Shown here one piece after another: positions 23,346-33,873 of a stretch of 64,000 nucleotides of DNA. Under the pieces are notes generated by a model. It searched no databases. It saw nothing but the letters and a program-made list of their open reading frames with translations, and was not told the origin of the DNA. The stretch is from Pseudorasbora parva. Taxonomy: Eukaryota; Chordata; Actinopteri; Cypriniformes; Gobionidae. A program made the translations under genes and the position numbers. How positions within the stretch are numbered: position 1 is the first letter of the stretch; each line of letters starts with the position of its first letter. The stretch covers positions 36,109,992 through 36,173,991 of the forward strand of contig NC_090188.1 in assembly GCF_024679245.1 (NCBI RefSeq), read 5' to 3'.

Positions 23346-24140
23346 TTAGATAGATAGATAGATAGATAGATTGTTTATTTTAGCCACACGACAATGCCGG
23401 TGGAATTTTTTTTTCGGTACAGTATGTTTAAGCTCTACATCATCATACATTACAGACAAAAATAGACAATACACTTCACAACATGTAATAATACAGTGGG
23501 TACATGACCATGCGTAGTGTATGAGTGGAAAAAACTAAACTAAAGAGAGGAGTTCAGAGTCCTGATGGCTATGGGGAAAAAGCTGTTTGTGAAGCGTTTG
23601 GTCTTGGTAGATAGTGACCTGTAGCGCCTCCCTGAAGGAAGGAGCTGAAAAAGGTGGTTCGCTGGATGTGAGGTGTCAGAGATGATTTCCTTTGCCCGCT
23701 TTACAGTCCGATATGTGTAGAGTGAATCGACTGAAGGCAGTGGTTTCCCTATGATCTTGGATGCTTTGTTGACAGTCTGCTGTAGTTTTTTCTTTGTTTG
23801 GCTATCTGTGCTACCATACCATACTGTTATTGATGATGTAATGATGGACTCGATGATAGCGGAATAGAACAGAACAAGGAGCTGATGTCTGATCCGGTAT
23901 TTTTTAAGCTGCCTGAGGAAGTAAAGTCTTTGTTGAGCCTTTGCAATGATTTGATTAGTATTAGTTTTCCACTTCAGGTTATTGCTAATGTGTGTTCCTA
24001 GGAATTTAAAGGAGTCAGTGATGGTGATTGAATTGCCATTTATCTGTATTGGTGTTTTAGGAAATGGCCTACGTCTAAAGTCAACAATGAATTCCTGGGT
24101 TTTGGCTGTGTTGAGCTGGAGGTCACTCACTTACTGTTTA
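23346..24140 (-). mobile_element. 3' fragment of a jockey-group LINE (RT C-terminus)
   Basis: Minus-strand frame 24130-23540 gives 196 codons with the post-catalytic RT and thumb region: LNTAKTQEFIVDFRR, FKFLGTHISNNLKW, AQQRLYFLRQLKKY, VWYGS and LLPSGRRYRSLSTKTKRF. This matches the C-terminus of fish non-LTR retrotransposons. The 3' end on this strand runs into (TCTA)n at 23347-23371, a typical tandem tail. The catalytic RT motifs lie outside the surviving part. Clade (Rex1-, L2- or I-like) not decided. Confidence 0.85.
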
Positions 24141-24796
24141 AGTGTAAAAATGGAGTCTTTGATTCATCTTTTGAAAGCATGAAATATGAATGAAAATAAG
24201 AGAATATGTATTATTTCTTTATTTTACAGTTAAATTATTATTATTTATGTAATCAGGTTTTTTTTAACCTTAAATGTTGCACAAGCACTTTGTTCCTACA
24301 TGAACTACCTACCTCTTTGCACATCAATAAAAAAAGACTGTGGTATTTGGCATATTTGTTTTTGGAGTAGCTTTTGTAGGGTTGTTTATCATGTAAAGAT
24401 AATATATATATCAAGAACACTGAATGGACGGAAAAGGTGATGCTAAGATATCATGGGAGGGTAAGATAAAATTGTCTCCAAAAGGATCACACAATCTGTA
24501 ATATGGGGGTGGTTTGGTTTTCATATAACCGAATATAATAGCTGGGTGGTAGAACCACTAATCTCTTTCATTACCTCAAGCAGCACCATGTGCAGTGCAA
24601 GCAATGCATGAAACTCTGAGCCTGGTAGGCCTGTCATCCCTAAACAAATAAAGCTGGTCGATTGATTCTCTTGCGGTGTGCCATGCGAGAAATAGTAAAA
24701 AGTGGAAAGAAATTACATCAGTTGGCAGCAGAGGGAGAACAGCCGCTGACCAGGTACTCTGCCAACAGACACAGCTGGATAATTCACAGTCTGATG
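24141..24796. other. Gene-free stretch
   Basis: AT-rich DNA with no terminal repeat pair, no splice-supported exon and no recognised repeat. A TTTTTTAACC run lies at 24259-24270 and nothing else stands out. Confidence 0.4.
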
Positions 24797-24805
24797 GTAG
24801 TATAA

Positions 24806-25058
24806 ATGGACTGAATTTATATAGCGCTTTTAACAGACCTATGGCCATCCAAAGCGCTTTACATATTGCCTCACTTTCACCCATTCACACACCGACTGCG
24901 GTGTCAGCTATGCAAGGCGCCATCCAGCTCGTCGGGAGCAGCTGGGGTTAGGTGTCTTGCTCATGGACACCTCCACACTTGGTCAGGTGGATCCAGGGAT
25001 CGAACCACCAACCTTCCGGTTTGTAGCCAACCTACATGAACCACTGAGCCAATGCCGA
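24806..25058 (-). mobile_element. tRNA-derived SINE with intact target-site duplication
   Basis: Read on the minus strand it opens with an A box (TGGCTCAGTGG, about 25050-25040) and a B box (GGTTCGATCCC), the internal RNA polymerase III promoter. It ends in a LINE-type tail (GTAAAGCGCTTT, then AAAAGCGCTATATAAATT). GTAGTATAA flanks it at 24797-24805 and 25059-25067, a perfect nine-base duplication. The tail resembles L2-type 3' ends, so L2 machinery may have moved it. It looks like a cyprinid tRNA-SINE such as HAmo; the name is from memory. Confidence 0.85.
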
Positions 25059-25242
25059 GTAGTATAACTCACAATAGAACAAGTGTTCTCACGTCAGACA
25101 GGACGGGATCACAGACGTTTCTCAAATGAGGTCATAGAATATTCAGACAACAAGACAGGGTAGAAGAAAAGGAAATAATGAAGGGGGATAGGGAACAGGT
25201 GAGGAGATGGGACCGAAAGGGGAAACAGCTTTAAGATATAAT

Positions 25243-26731
25243 GGCCCTCATTTATCAAATGTGCGTACACCAAATTTCCAGAGTACACCCAAAACCACTG
25301 TGACTTTGAGATTTATCAATATGGACGTTGGCGTACGCCAGCTCAGGAGGTGGTGTACGCACGTTTTGAGTTAGTGCGAAAATGTGCAGAAAAACTATTC
25401 CTAACACCACAAAACGCACTGACAAAGATATGCTATATTAGGACCCACTGTAAAAAACAACAACAACAACAACATAGTAATTATAAACATCAGTGTTTAT
25501 TGTTGTGCAACATGGACTTCAATGTTTAATTTGAGTGACTATACCAAAGCATTTGATTTGTAGGCATGTATTCCTCCAGTTGCGAAGCCTGTGTGCTTTA
25601 CCTGACGGTTCAGGGTTAGGCCCGGCAGCTGCGCACGGACTGGGACTGAAAATAATTCTCAATAAAAATGACATTCTTCTTCTTTTAAATAATAATAATA
25701 ATAATAAATAATAACGACATTCTTCTTCTAAATAACAATGAGTGTCATTAATAATAAAAATCATAATAATAATAAGAATCTTACAAATTGTCAAGCAATT
25801 ATTAATGTGAATGAATGGTACTCCACATCACATCATCACTATTGTACACCCCAGTACATGTGACCTGATATGAACTTAAATGATAATTGTTTCAAAACAC
25901 ATGCTGTAAAATAATAGCCTGACAAGCCAGACCCACATCAAGATGTTTAGTCCCGAAACTAACCATTGACAGCTCAATCCGAGGGGCGGGATAAACGGTT
26001 GTTTTTCAAACTCCCTCTGCACACAATAGGATAGCGCTACAACCAACCAGAGCAACGAAGGTGAAGCAGAGCTAGTTGACAGATTAAACTTTCGCTGTAT
26101 CCGGTCGGCAAAACTCAGAACACAGCTTCTCTTCTAAAGAATGACTTCAGTGCGGTTATTTGTTCTTTTCTCAGAGAAAAGCTTAACTCAAAGTCTTCCA
26201 GAGTCGCAGTCGAAGCTGATTCGAGATACCGCCGTTCGTCAGTTTCTGTGTTTACTAGAAGCACGCAAACGCAACTCGGCCGTCATTATGTTAAGCCCCG
26301 CCCACCGACTCTATACATGATGTGATTGGCCCGACCAGAGTTAGTCTTTTACAGCTCAGAAGTGTATTGAGAGTTGCTAGACTATACTCGCGGCAGATTA
26401 GCTTTGCTGCCGCTAGGGTGCGTCTAGATTTCTAGGCTAGTAAAATAATGCTTTGTGATAGGTAATTTCTCATCCAAACAGCTATTTAAACTGCTGGAGT
26501 GCGCTTCTCAACCCCCACAATATTAATAGTAGGCTACTCGTAATTTGGGTACATACTTTGTTTTTTGTGACGATCGTTTTCACCCGCGCCATTTATTAAG
26601 GGCAATTATTGGGTACACCTGGATTGCAGAGGTGTGCACAGCTTCATAAATCAGGCGGTGAGAGGAGTATAAGCATAATCTTACGCCAACATATGCGCCC
26701 CGTTTCTACGCAAGACTGATAAATGAGGGCC
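25243..26731. mobile_element. PIF/Harbinger-related element (TSD AAT)
   Basis: The left end is GGCCCTCATTTATCAAATGT; the complement of the right end is GGCCCTCATTTATCAGTCTT. AAT lies on both sides, a three-base duplication. An inverted, partial relative at 61510-61981 carries the Myb-like DNA-binding protein of Harbinger transposons, which supports the class. This copy has lost most coding. It is interrupted by an hAT-like MITE at 25915-26439. Confidence 0.8.
25915..26439. mobile_element. hAT-like MITE with TAGCCT ends, nested
   Basis: It starts TAGCCTGACAAGCCAGACCC and ends (complement) TAGCCTAGAAATCTAGACGC. GTAAAATAA is present on both sides (25906-25914 and 26440-26448): eight or nine bases, as in hAT. 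The related copy at 61.9 kb shows the same neighbourhood with one uninterrupted GTAAAATAATGC (on its complement), a natural empty site. No coding. Confidence 0.9.
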
Positions 26732-27685
26732 AATGAGCGGAGGAGAAGATGAGTGTGCATAATGTGTGAGTGAGTGTGCGAGCGAGTGTGTTACCACAAG
26801 AGGGAGACAGAGAAAAGGGAAAGCCCAGGATCATATGGATGACATCTTGGTCTAGATTTTGGCTTAATTGCACTATACATAATCATTTTGTATTTAATAT
26901 AGTTCTATTATTGGATGACAAATTTATAAGATGTTACCTTTACCTTCCAATGTAATTGAAAACGTTATGAACATAGTTTTTTTTTTTTTTGAGGTAAAGA
27001 CTGACGACATTCTAAGAAGATTATGTTAATTAGCCCAGGTGTCCTACATTATGAAACATTAGTCTTTTGTCTTTATGTGCTTCCTGACCATTTAGCATGA
27101 CAAGCTCAGGGCACACCAGTGCCTTTGTCTCCAAGATAATGTGACGGTATGGGCAATACTGTCAGAGTGATTGGATTGGCATCTATTAATTTGAATGACA
27201 TTATTAAGGACTGTTCACACTAGGATGATTTTCGTGCAAATGTCAAAAAAAAAAAATAATGCTTTGTGGCATGACGTGAAGTAAAAGAGCTGGGCTGGGG
27301 CTTGACATGAGAGTATTGCGGTTCGAAGCGTGGGTGGTGAATCATGTTTTCTGGTTTGGTTTGAACATTGTTACACCCATATATTTGAGGGTTGATTATT
27401 GATTATTATATAAAATAAAGTACATGTAAAGTAAAGTAAAGAACTGAATTTAGGCTAATAGTTTGGGCTCTGTTGTTAACCTTTAATATTATATTAATAA
27501 TATTAGTAATGTGAAAGTAAGGGCTATATACAGTAGTTTACAGCATTAGCAAAGAGAAATAGTTTTTTTTTTTATCTTTAAGGAACTTTTAGTTACAACT
27601 GAATTAATTTAAGGACAGACACAAATGTTCAGTAAACCACTTGTCCAGACCAAGCTTAATCTTTTAAATTTCAGACTCATCTCAT
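26732..27685. other. Gene-free stretch
   Basis: Contains an A run at 27246-27257, T runs at 26979-26991 and 27562-27573, and short TAAAGTA repeats near 27420. No repeat ends, exons or RNA genes recognised. Confidence 0.4.
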
Positions 27686-27689
27686 GAAA

Positions 27690-28935
27690 TGGCGTATGTA
27701 TGACACGCCAATTCGTTCGCCATTTTGGCGTGCTATCAAGATGCAAAATCGCTTTTTAGCGTGTTTATTAACGCCGTTTCATTCTATCTCCCTACACTGC
27801 CCCTACCCCTAAACAATACCCATCACACACACACGCACACACACTGCCCCTAAACCATCACAAGAAACATTCTGCATTTTTACATTTTCAAGAAAACATA
27901 ATTTAGTATGTTTATTAATCCATTTACCTTACATATTCAGACACATTTTGAATGCGTAACTCAAACTCTTCCCTAAACCTACCCATTTGTGTATTATAAA
28001 AAACAGGATAACAGGCAGATATGACTGCAGGCACAATTTATTCAGAAAGTACAAACATTCCAAGTGTCCGAGGCCAAACGAATGATTTGTGTGAAGAAAA
28101 TCCTGAAAGGCAATCAGCAGCAGCGTAGCACCAATTTTTGGGCCCTGGGTACAAATCATCTTGCTGGGCCCCCGTACCAAATACCATAGTGATACCAGTG
28201 GGTGGGGTATTGCATTTTTATCATAAAAAACATTTAAAACTTAAACAAAATAAGCCATACTCTGATTAATGTGTATAGAAAACTGACTTCTAAGGGGCCC
28301 CCCCTGCCTTGGGCCCTGGGTACTCGGTACCCTTTATCCCCCCAGTCCGACGCCCCTGGCAATCAGTAACGTCGAGTCCATCCGCCAAAGATTAATAATA
28401 CATTTCAAATATTGCCGCCGGATCAAACGTCATGTTAGCTTTGACAGCATTGGCTCTTGTGTGTCTCGTGACCGATCGCATCATTCTAAACTTGTCGTGT
28501 CGTTTGTATCATTTGAATCAGAAATATGAACGAGTGCGTTTGTGTTCTGTTCACAAAGGGGCGCGATCATCATTTCAACGATTAAACACTGAGATCAACT
28601 CTGTTCTTCATATGAGGATATTGTATGACTTCAGAAGACTTGGAATGCAACATGAGTTAATACTTTTATACAGTTTTTTGGTCAGTTTTTGCAATAAATA
28701 CATGTGACTGTAGATTTATTTGCCTGTTATGTGTTTTATATTGTTGAGAGTGGGTAGGTTTGGGGTAGCAGTGGAGTTAGTTGCTCCAAAATATAAAATT
28801 AGGCTATATTCATTCGGAATCACATGACGTAGACATACACGCGAAATCACACGGTGTAAACATACACGCGGATAGCTCAAAATGCGTACAGATAACACGC
28901 CACTTGGCTTTAGAAAGTGGCGTGTATGTTCATGT
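27690..28935. repeat. Unclassified element with hairpins near both ends
   Basis: Near the left, CACGCCA (27704-27710) pairs with TGGCGTG (27726-27732). Near the right, ACACGCCACTT (28895-28905) pairs with AAGTGGCGTGT (28915-28925) over a nine-base loop. The strings GGCGTATGTATGACACGCC and GGCGTGTATGTTCATG suggest related ends. A CA-rich patch lies at 27825-27845. A 91-codon frame at 28432-28707 has no known domain. An 8-bp-TSD MITE is inserted at 28118. Confidence 0.45.
28118..28358. mobile_element. hAT-like MITE, 241 bp (TSD GCAATCAG)
   Basis: GCAATCAG stands at 28110-28117 and again at 28359-28366. The ends are CAGCAGCGTAG and, on the complement, CAGGGGCGTCG; inside, GGGCCCTGGGTAC appears at both ends in inverted order. 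CAG-start ends with an eight-base duplication are typical hAT. Confidence 0.9.
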
Positions 28936-29452
28936 TGTAAATTTGAACACTGGTCTGGAGAAAATGCTCTGTATTTTCTACTGCACAAGAGGTGTGATCA
29001 ACGGGAATAGTTCAAATGACACTTGGATAGTCCTTCAACCAATCAGATCAACGATCCATCGCTTCTCTAGCCGTCATTGTGTTAAACTTGCCAATAGGGC
29101 ACCAGGTGGATAAGCTGGTTTGTGATTGGATCCTGCAAATTTGTAACACAAGCAGGATAAAAATATGTGCAGGTTTCCAGCCTCAGCTGCAGGGCGAAAT
29201 AAAATCGCCGGTAGATCGGGCTGGGTTTACCCAGTCTAGTAAACTACTGTTTAAAGGTAAATTCATCCTGACAGTTTTCATATACAGCACAAATGGACAT
29301 CATATATATATATATGGGCAATATACAAGAAGCCATTTCTGCAGCAATTCCAGACGATGGTAAACAAAGTTCCTCTACTTGTGTAAAGGATTCTAATAGC
29401 CAGACTCTCATTGGCTAGCTGTTAGCCAATCAGAGTCAAGCTGCTTAGTCAG
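28936..29452. other. Gene-free stretch
   Basis: Contains TTGGCTAGCTGTTAGCCAA, an imperfect palindrome at about 29411-29429, and a short TA run at 29303-29313. No exon or element end could be supported. Confidence 0.35.
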
Positions 29453-29640
29453 TCAGTCACCTTTATTTATATAGCGTTATTAACAATGCCGACTGTTTCA
29501 AAGCAGCTTCAGTGTTAAACAAGAAAATAATGCAACAGAATTTGATTCGGCTGTGCAGCCATTCTGGAGAAAACAGTGATGTTATCCAGCAGCTCATTTC
29601 AATTATCGTATAGTGACAATGTGTCGCTATCAGTAATCAG
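29453..29640. repeat. Dispersed cyprinid repeat (GTCACC type), short copy
   Basis: Starts CAGTCACCTTTATTTATATA and shares AAAATAATGCAACAG, GGCTGTGCAGCC and TTCTGGAGAAAA with 15903-16300. Same family as the copy at 8513. Confidence 0.75.
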
Positions 29641-29659
29641 ATCAGTAATTTATTTGAAA

Positions 29660-31040
29660 ATGTATTTGAATAGTTGGTAACGCTTTAGATTACGGCCCGG
29701 AAATTACTGCATAATTAAAGTGAATTTACAGCATAACTTTCGGTAATTATAGTGTAACTATAAAGTAAGTATATGGGAACACTATGTAATATTGGGGGAA
29801 TAAAGGGGTAACTATCAGAAAAATTTACAAAATATTTATACTGTAAGTATTTTTTAATAAAGGGGTAATTATACTGTAAGTATTTTTTCATTAAGGGGTA
29901 ATTGTCCTTGTAGTTACGAGGTAAGTATGAATGTGCGGGCTGTAAATTAAAGGGGGGGGGGGGGTGAAACACTCAGTTTCAGTCAATCTCATGTCAATCT
30001 TGAGTACCTATAGAGTAGTATTGCATCCTTCATATTTCCGAAAAGTCTTTAGTTTTATTATATTTATAAAAGAAATATAGGCTGTGCCGAGTCTTTCCGG
30101 AAAAAAACGAGCGCCTTGAGGCGTATCGTGTGGGCGGAGCTAAAGAATGACGATCGCGAACAAAGCGGTGACGTCCTCAAGCGTGGAAAAAACCCTTGCT
30201 ATCGATCTCAGCTAATAGATATGATCCAGAATCAAATCTGAGGCAGAAATAAATTGAACAGGAGAAACAGCAACAGCAGGACGTCCGTCTCTGTGGTATG
30301 TACTGTATTTAGTCGCCTGTCAACATTTGTGTGTGTTTACTCGCAGTTTATGATGACATGATTTGGTTTATGGACTATTGTATGCGACTAAACCTTAGCA
30401 GTAGCAAGCAAAACGGTTTTGCACGTCAGACTAGTGTAACGTTATACAGAGAACAGCAATGGAGTAACTGTTAGCGCATTTGAATGACGAAGCACGCGAT
30501 CGTGTCTTTTACTGATGTTTACTCATGCGATGGTAGCCAATAGCAGAGACATTTGAAGCTCCATCAAAAACACACTTCTTTGGTATGATTTGGTGAAGTC
30601 CTGTGACAGCAGTAGCGTGGAAATCCACTTTGAGATGCGACTGAAACGATGTTGTCAAGCTTCCCGTCATTTCTGCGTTAAAATCGGTTCAAATGCAGCG
30701 CTGCCTTCCCGGAATGCTGTGCTGAAGCGTTGAAGTCGCTTGATGTCACCTGTAGGAATAAAGTGGAGCGCGGCGCGCGACATAAGTGTTCACGGACGAC
30801 AGGATCTGCACCTGAGAGAGTGTTTATGGCCGCGCATTTCCTCTCTCGCTCTAGTCACGCGTGCCTTCCGCTCTTATTAACGTCAAGTCGAGCCATACTC
30901 GAAAAAAACTCTCCGAAACTTGTGAGAAACCGGAAGGAGTATTTTTTTACACAGAAAGGGTATTTTTGACCCCCCCCTTTAAAGTGGCTCTTGTTCCCCT
31001 CTTGTTTCATGTAGTTATAGGGTAAGTACAATAAAAAAAC
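29660..31040. repeat. Repeat beginning GGTAACGCTTTAG, interrupted at a TTAA
   Basis: The stretch 29660-29950 contains repeated AAGGGGTAATT and ACTGTAAGTATTTTT units (for example 29842-29895). The apparent continuation (GTTATAGGGTAAGTACAAT) lies at 31013-31031 beyond the TTAA element at 29951-30978. Its own right end was not located. Confidence 0.5.
29951..30978. mobile_element. TTAA family, copy A (ends AGGGGGGGTGAAACAC)
   Basis: It begins with A, a 13-base G run, then TGAAACACTCAGTTTCAGTC. TTAA flanks it at 29947-29950 and 30979-30982. The right end is shortened relative to copy B: after GTATTTTTGAC it goes straight into CCCCCCCCT. Copies B (40277) and C (63025) share CCTTCATAT, AAAAGTCTTT, CGAGTCTTTCCGGAAAAAA and GTGTGGGCGGAGCTAAAGAA. 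No protein recognised. Confidence 0.85.
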
Positions 31041-31241
31041 GAATTAAATCTGATATCACTCAGAAAGCTTTATTTAAAAAATGAAAAATAAAAAACTTTT
31101 TTTTTTAAAACAGATTTAGAACACATTAATTTCTCTTGCTTGGCTTCATCCTCCTCTTGTTCCTCTTCTTTTTCTTCCTTGCCACAGATGAATCTTAAGA
31201 ATCCCACGTCTCTAGCTAGTAGCTATTCTGTAACTGTAGGC

Positions 31242-32046
31242 GTTTCTCAATGTCAAGGAAGGATCCTCGGAAGCCAGAATTCCGAGGATGCCACGTCATC
31301 AACACTCGTCGAAGGACTGTTCCAATGTCGAGGATCCTCGAATTTCAACCAAGGACTGAGTCCTTCGTTCGAAAAATATGTTATATACAGGAAAGGATGC
31401 ATATGAGTAGCCTTCGCGCACTTCGCGTTCTCAAATCACCCACAATCCTATTCGCGCAGCTTTGCTATTAGACGTTCCCGGAGTCGGAGCGTGAACGGGG
31501 CAAATATGCTTGTATCGGGGTTTGTCGATGGGAAGGAAGGAGGCGGGAACCGGCGAACGTTCAACAACTTTATAATAAATAATAAACAAAACGAAAGTAA
31601 CGCGGGCGACTGCCCGCACACACATAATAAAACATAAACAAACCATAACATAAAGTCCAGGTCTAGTCCTTCCACGCTCCTCCAATTATACTCCCGTCAC
31701 TGCCGTGAGCCGAGACCGGTGGGGCGATCAGCTGCCGCTCATTATCACTCCACCGGCCCGCTCTCACGGTCCCTCACCTCCCTGCTTTCCACAATGCTTT
31801 TATTTACGCTTCTTATAACTGTAGTAAATATAAGAAAAGTTTACAAATTACTACTGTATTGATATAAAAATTTTTACTGTTGGCCAACGGACCTTTTCAC
31901 TGACGTAATGACGCAAAGACGTGCACTTGCTAGCCTGTTCCATTTACGTGTTCTTCGAATGCTAAAGAGGAGCTTCGCCTAGCCTCTGAAGGAAGTGACT
32001 TGGAAGGATCAGTCCTTCCAAGGAAGCATCCTTGACATTGAGAAAC
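31242..32046. mobile_element. MITE with GTTTCTCAATGTCAAGGA ends
   Basis: The left end is GTTTCTCAATGTCAAGGA; the complement of the right end (32029-32046) is the same string. Inside there are several AAGGA/TCCTT inverted strings. GC-rich DNA at 31490-31790 differs in composition and may be a separate insertion. A target-site duplication was not identified. Confidence 0.8.
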
Positions 32047-33569
32047 ACTTTGTTACACTGAAAATACAGTGCGCCCCGAAATGTCCTCACCGTTTACTCG
32101 TCTTTTACCCCCAATAATCTCTGCTAATTAAAACTCATTTGGGTTTCTAGTTAAGGCATCAAACAGCACATACAGCAATAACTACAGTAACCCATACGAT
32201 CCCAATGGATGAATCGTCTTCTGAAATTAAACGATAAGTGTTTGTAAGAAAAATAACCGTATATCGCATCCGACCAGCAGTTATCTGCGTGTGCATGCGA
32301 GGGTTGATTTCATGCTTAACGTTACTTGAAGCGTCAAGCGTGACGCACGCACGCGCGCGCGACGAAAAACTCTGGTCATGTGGATGTCTGATGCTGTCGT
32401 TTTTTTAATGCTCACAACAGTATACAAACAATAACATAATATATGATAATAGCAATTAGAAACAAACAAGAATAAAATAAAAGAGATGTCCGTTGTAGCG
32501 TGTTTCAGATGAAACGTGCATGAGAACGTCATGAAAGCTTGAAGCGTCTCATGTACACGGAGGTAACAGCTGATATGAAACGATTAATAAATTATGACAG
32601 CATTTCTTGGTGTACTACTTTTTCTTTTAATAATAATAATAAAAAAGGCTAAATTAGCCAAGGCTAATTTAACATGGACTGTGGCAAAGTGGAATACTGC
32701 TCTGTAGTCAGACGAATCAAAACTTGAAGTTCTTTTTGAACAAATTAACAATAAATTAAATTAAAAATAAACATGCTTAATATGCAATATAGCATATTTA
32801 TGTTCAATAAAGTGTATATCCTACTCACGTCTTGTTGCAGTAGCTTTGGCTACTGTGTACAGGTAATATAATATGAATGATGCACAAAGTTTCACGCATT
32901 TCCTCCCTTAGAAATAAAGCACTTAACATGAAACTCCCCAGTTGTCTTTTAATATCACTGTTTTACTACAGGAACCCAGGATAACAGTTTTCTTTATAAC
33001 AGGTTTCTAGGAAAAGGCTTTAATGTAAAATTGAATTCTGAGCTCATCTATTTATATGCACATATATTAGCTATCCCATTCCTATTGAGTTACATTCTCA
33101 TTAAATCCTAACTAATCCAAGTTTTATTATGGCAGGGATTGTTCTGTTTTTGAAGTCCATAAAAATGCATCAGTCCTTCAAATAACCTGCTTCGCACAGC
33201 TCCGGGAGGTTAATAAATGCCTTTGGAAGTGAATTGATGCGTTTGTGTAAGAAAAATACCCATATTTAAAACTTTATAAAGTTTCGGCCGATCGCCTTCC
33301 TTATTCAGTTTATGGAAAAAGTGTTGAAAGTGCCTCAGCAGGTCAAAGGCTTGTCAGACGTTGCGTACGCATCTTGACATTTTTCACACTACCATGGAAG
33401 GGCGAATGGCCGGAACATTAACTTAGCCGTGGTGACCTTTATTTGCATTTTTCCAAGGTCAAGGTCTCAAAAAAAAAAAACAGAGCAACAATCACTGCCA
33501 TTATAAAGCTTGGATTACCCAGGACCTTTTATCCTTATCCTAACTTTTATTCATCTGAAAGCAGAATGT
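32047..33569. other. Gene-free stretch with a small Tc1 scrap
   Basis: At about 32676-32740 the plus strand reads WTVAKWNTAL, then SDESKLEVLF after a stop, the DDE-domain start of a Tc1-like transposase. No ends accompany it. The rest, including a CG-alternating run at 32341-32363, shows no gene. Confidence 0.45.
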
Positions 33570-33640
33570 CATATACACCTAGAATGACTTGAGGGTGAGT
33601 AAATCTTGGGCTAATTTAAATTTTTGGGTGAACTATCGCT
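33570..33640. mobile_element. Half copy of an Angel-type TTAA MITE
   Basis: ATGACTTGAGGGTGAGTAAA and ATTTTTGGGTGAACTATCGC, then TTTAA, reproduce the right end of the Angel-type element found complete at 51323-51584. The left half is missing. Confidence 0.7.
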
Positions 33641-33873
33641 TTAATGCAGGCGAGCCACATGATCCTCAAATGCACATCTTTGTTGCATGCGCAAATTATG
33701 ATACACGAAATGCAAAATAAAACATTTGTATTCACAAAAATGTTCCTTTTTGTACAAATCGCTGCACATTCATATAATTCTGTATTTTGCACACTCAGGT
33801 TGAAAGGCATTTGTTTGTGGATAGTAAAACATGTCTGCAACATTTATCAAGTTCATGAATAATTGTGAATTTA

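Noticed and set aside
25036..25058. Possible tRNA gene (A and B box on minus)
   Set aside because: The boxes belong to a SINE with target-site duplications; no full cloverleaf follows.
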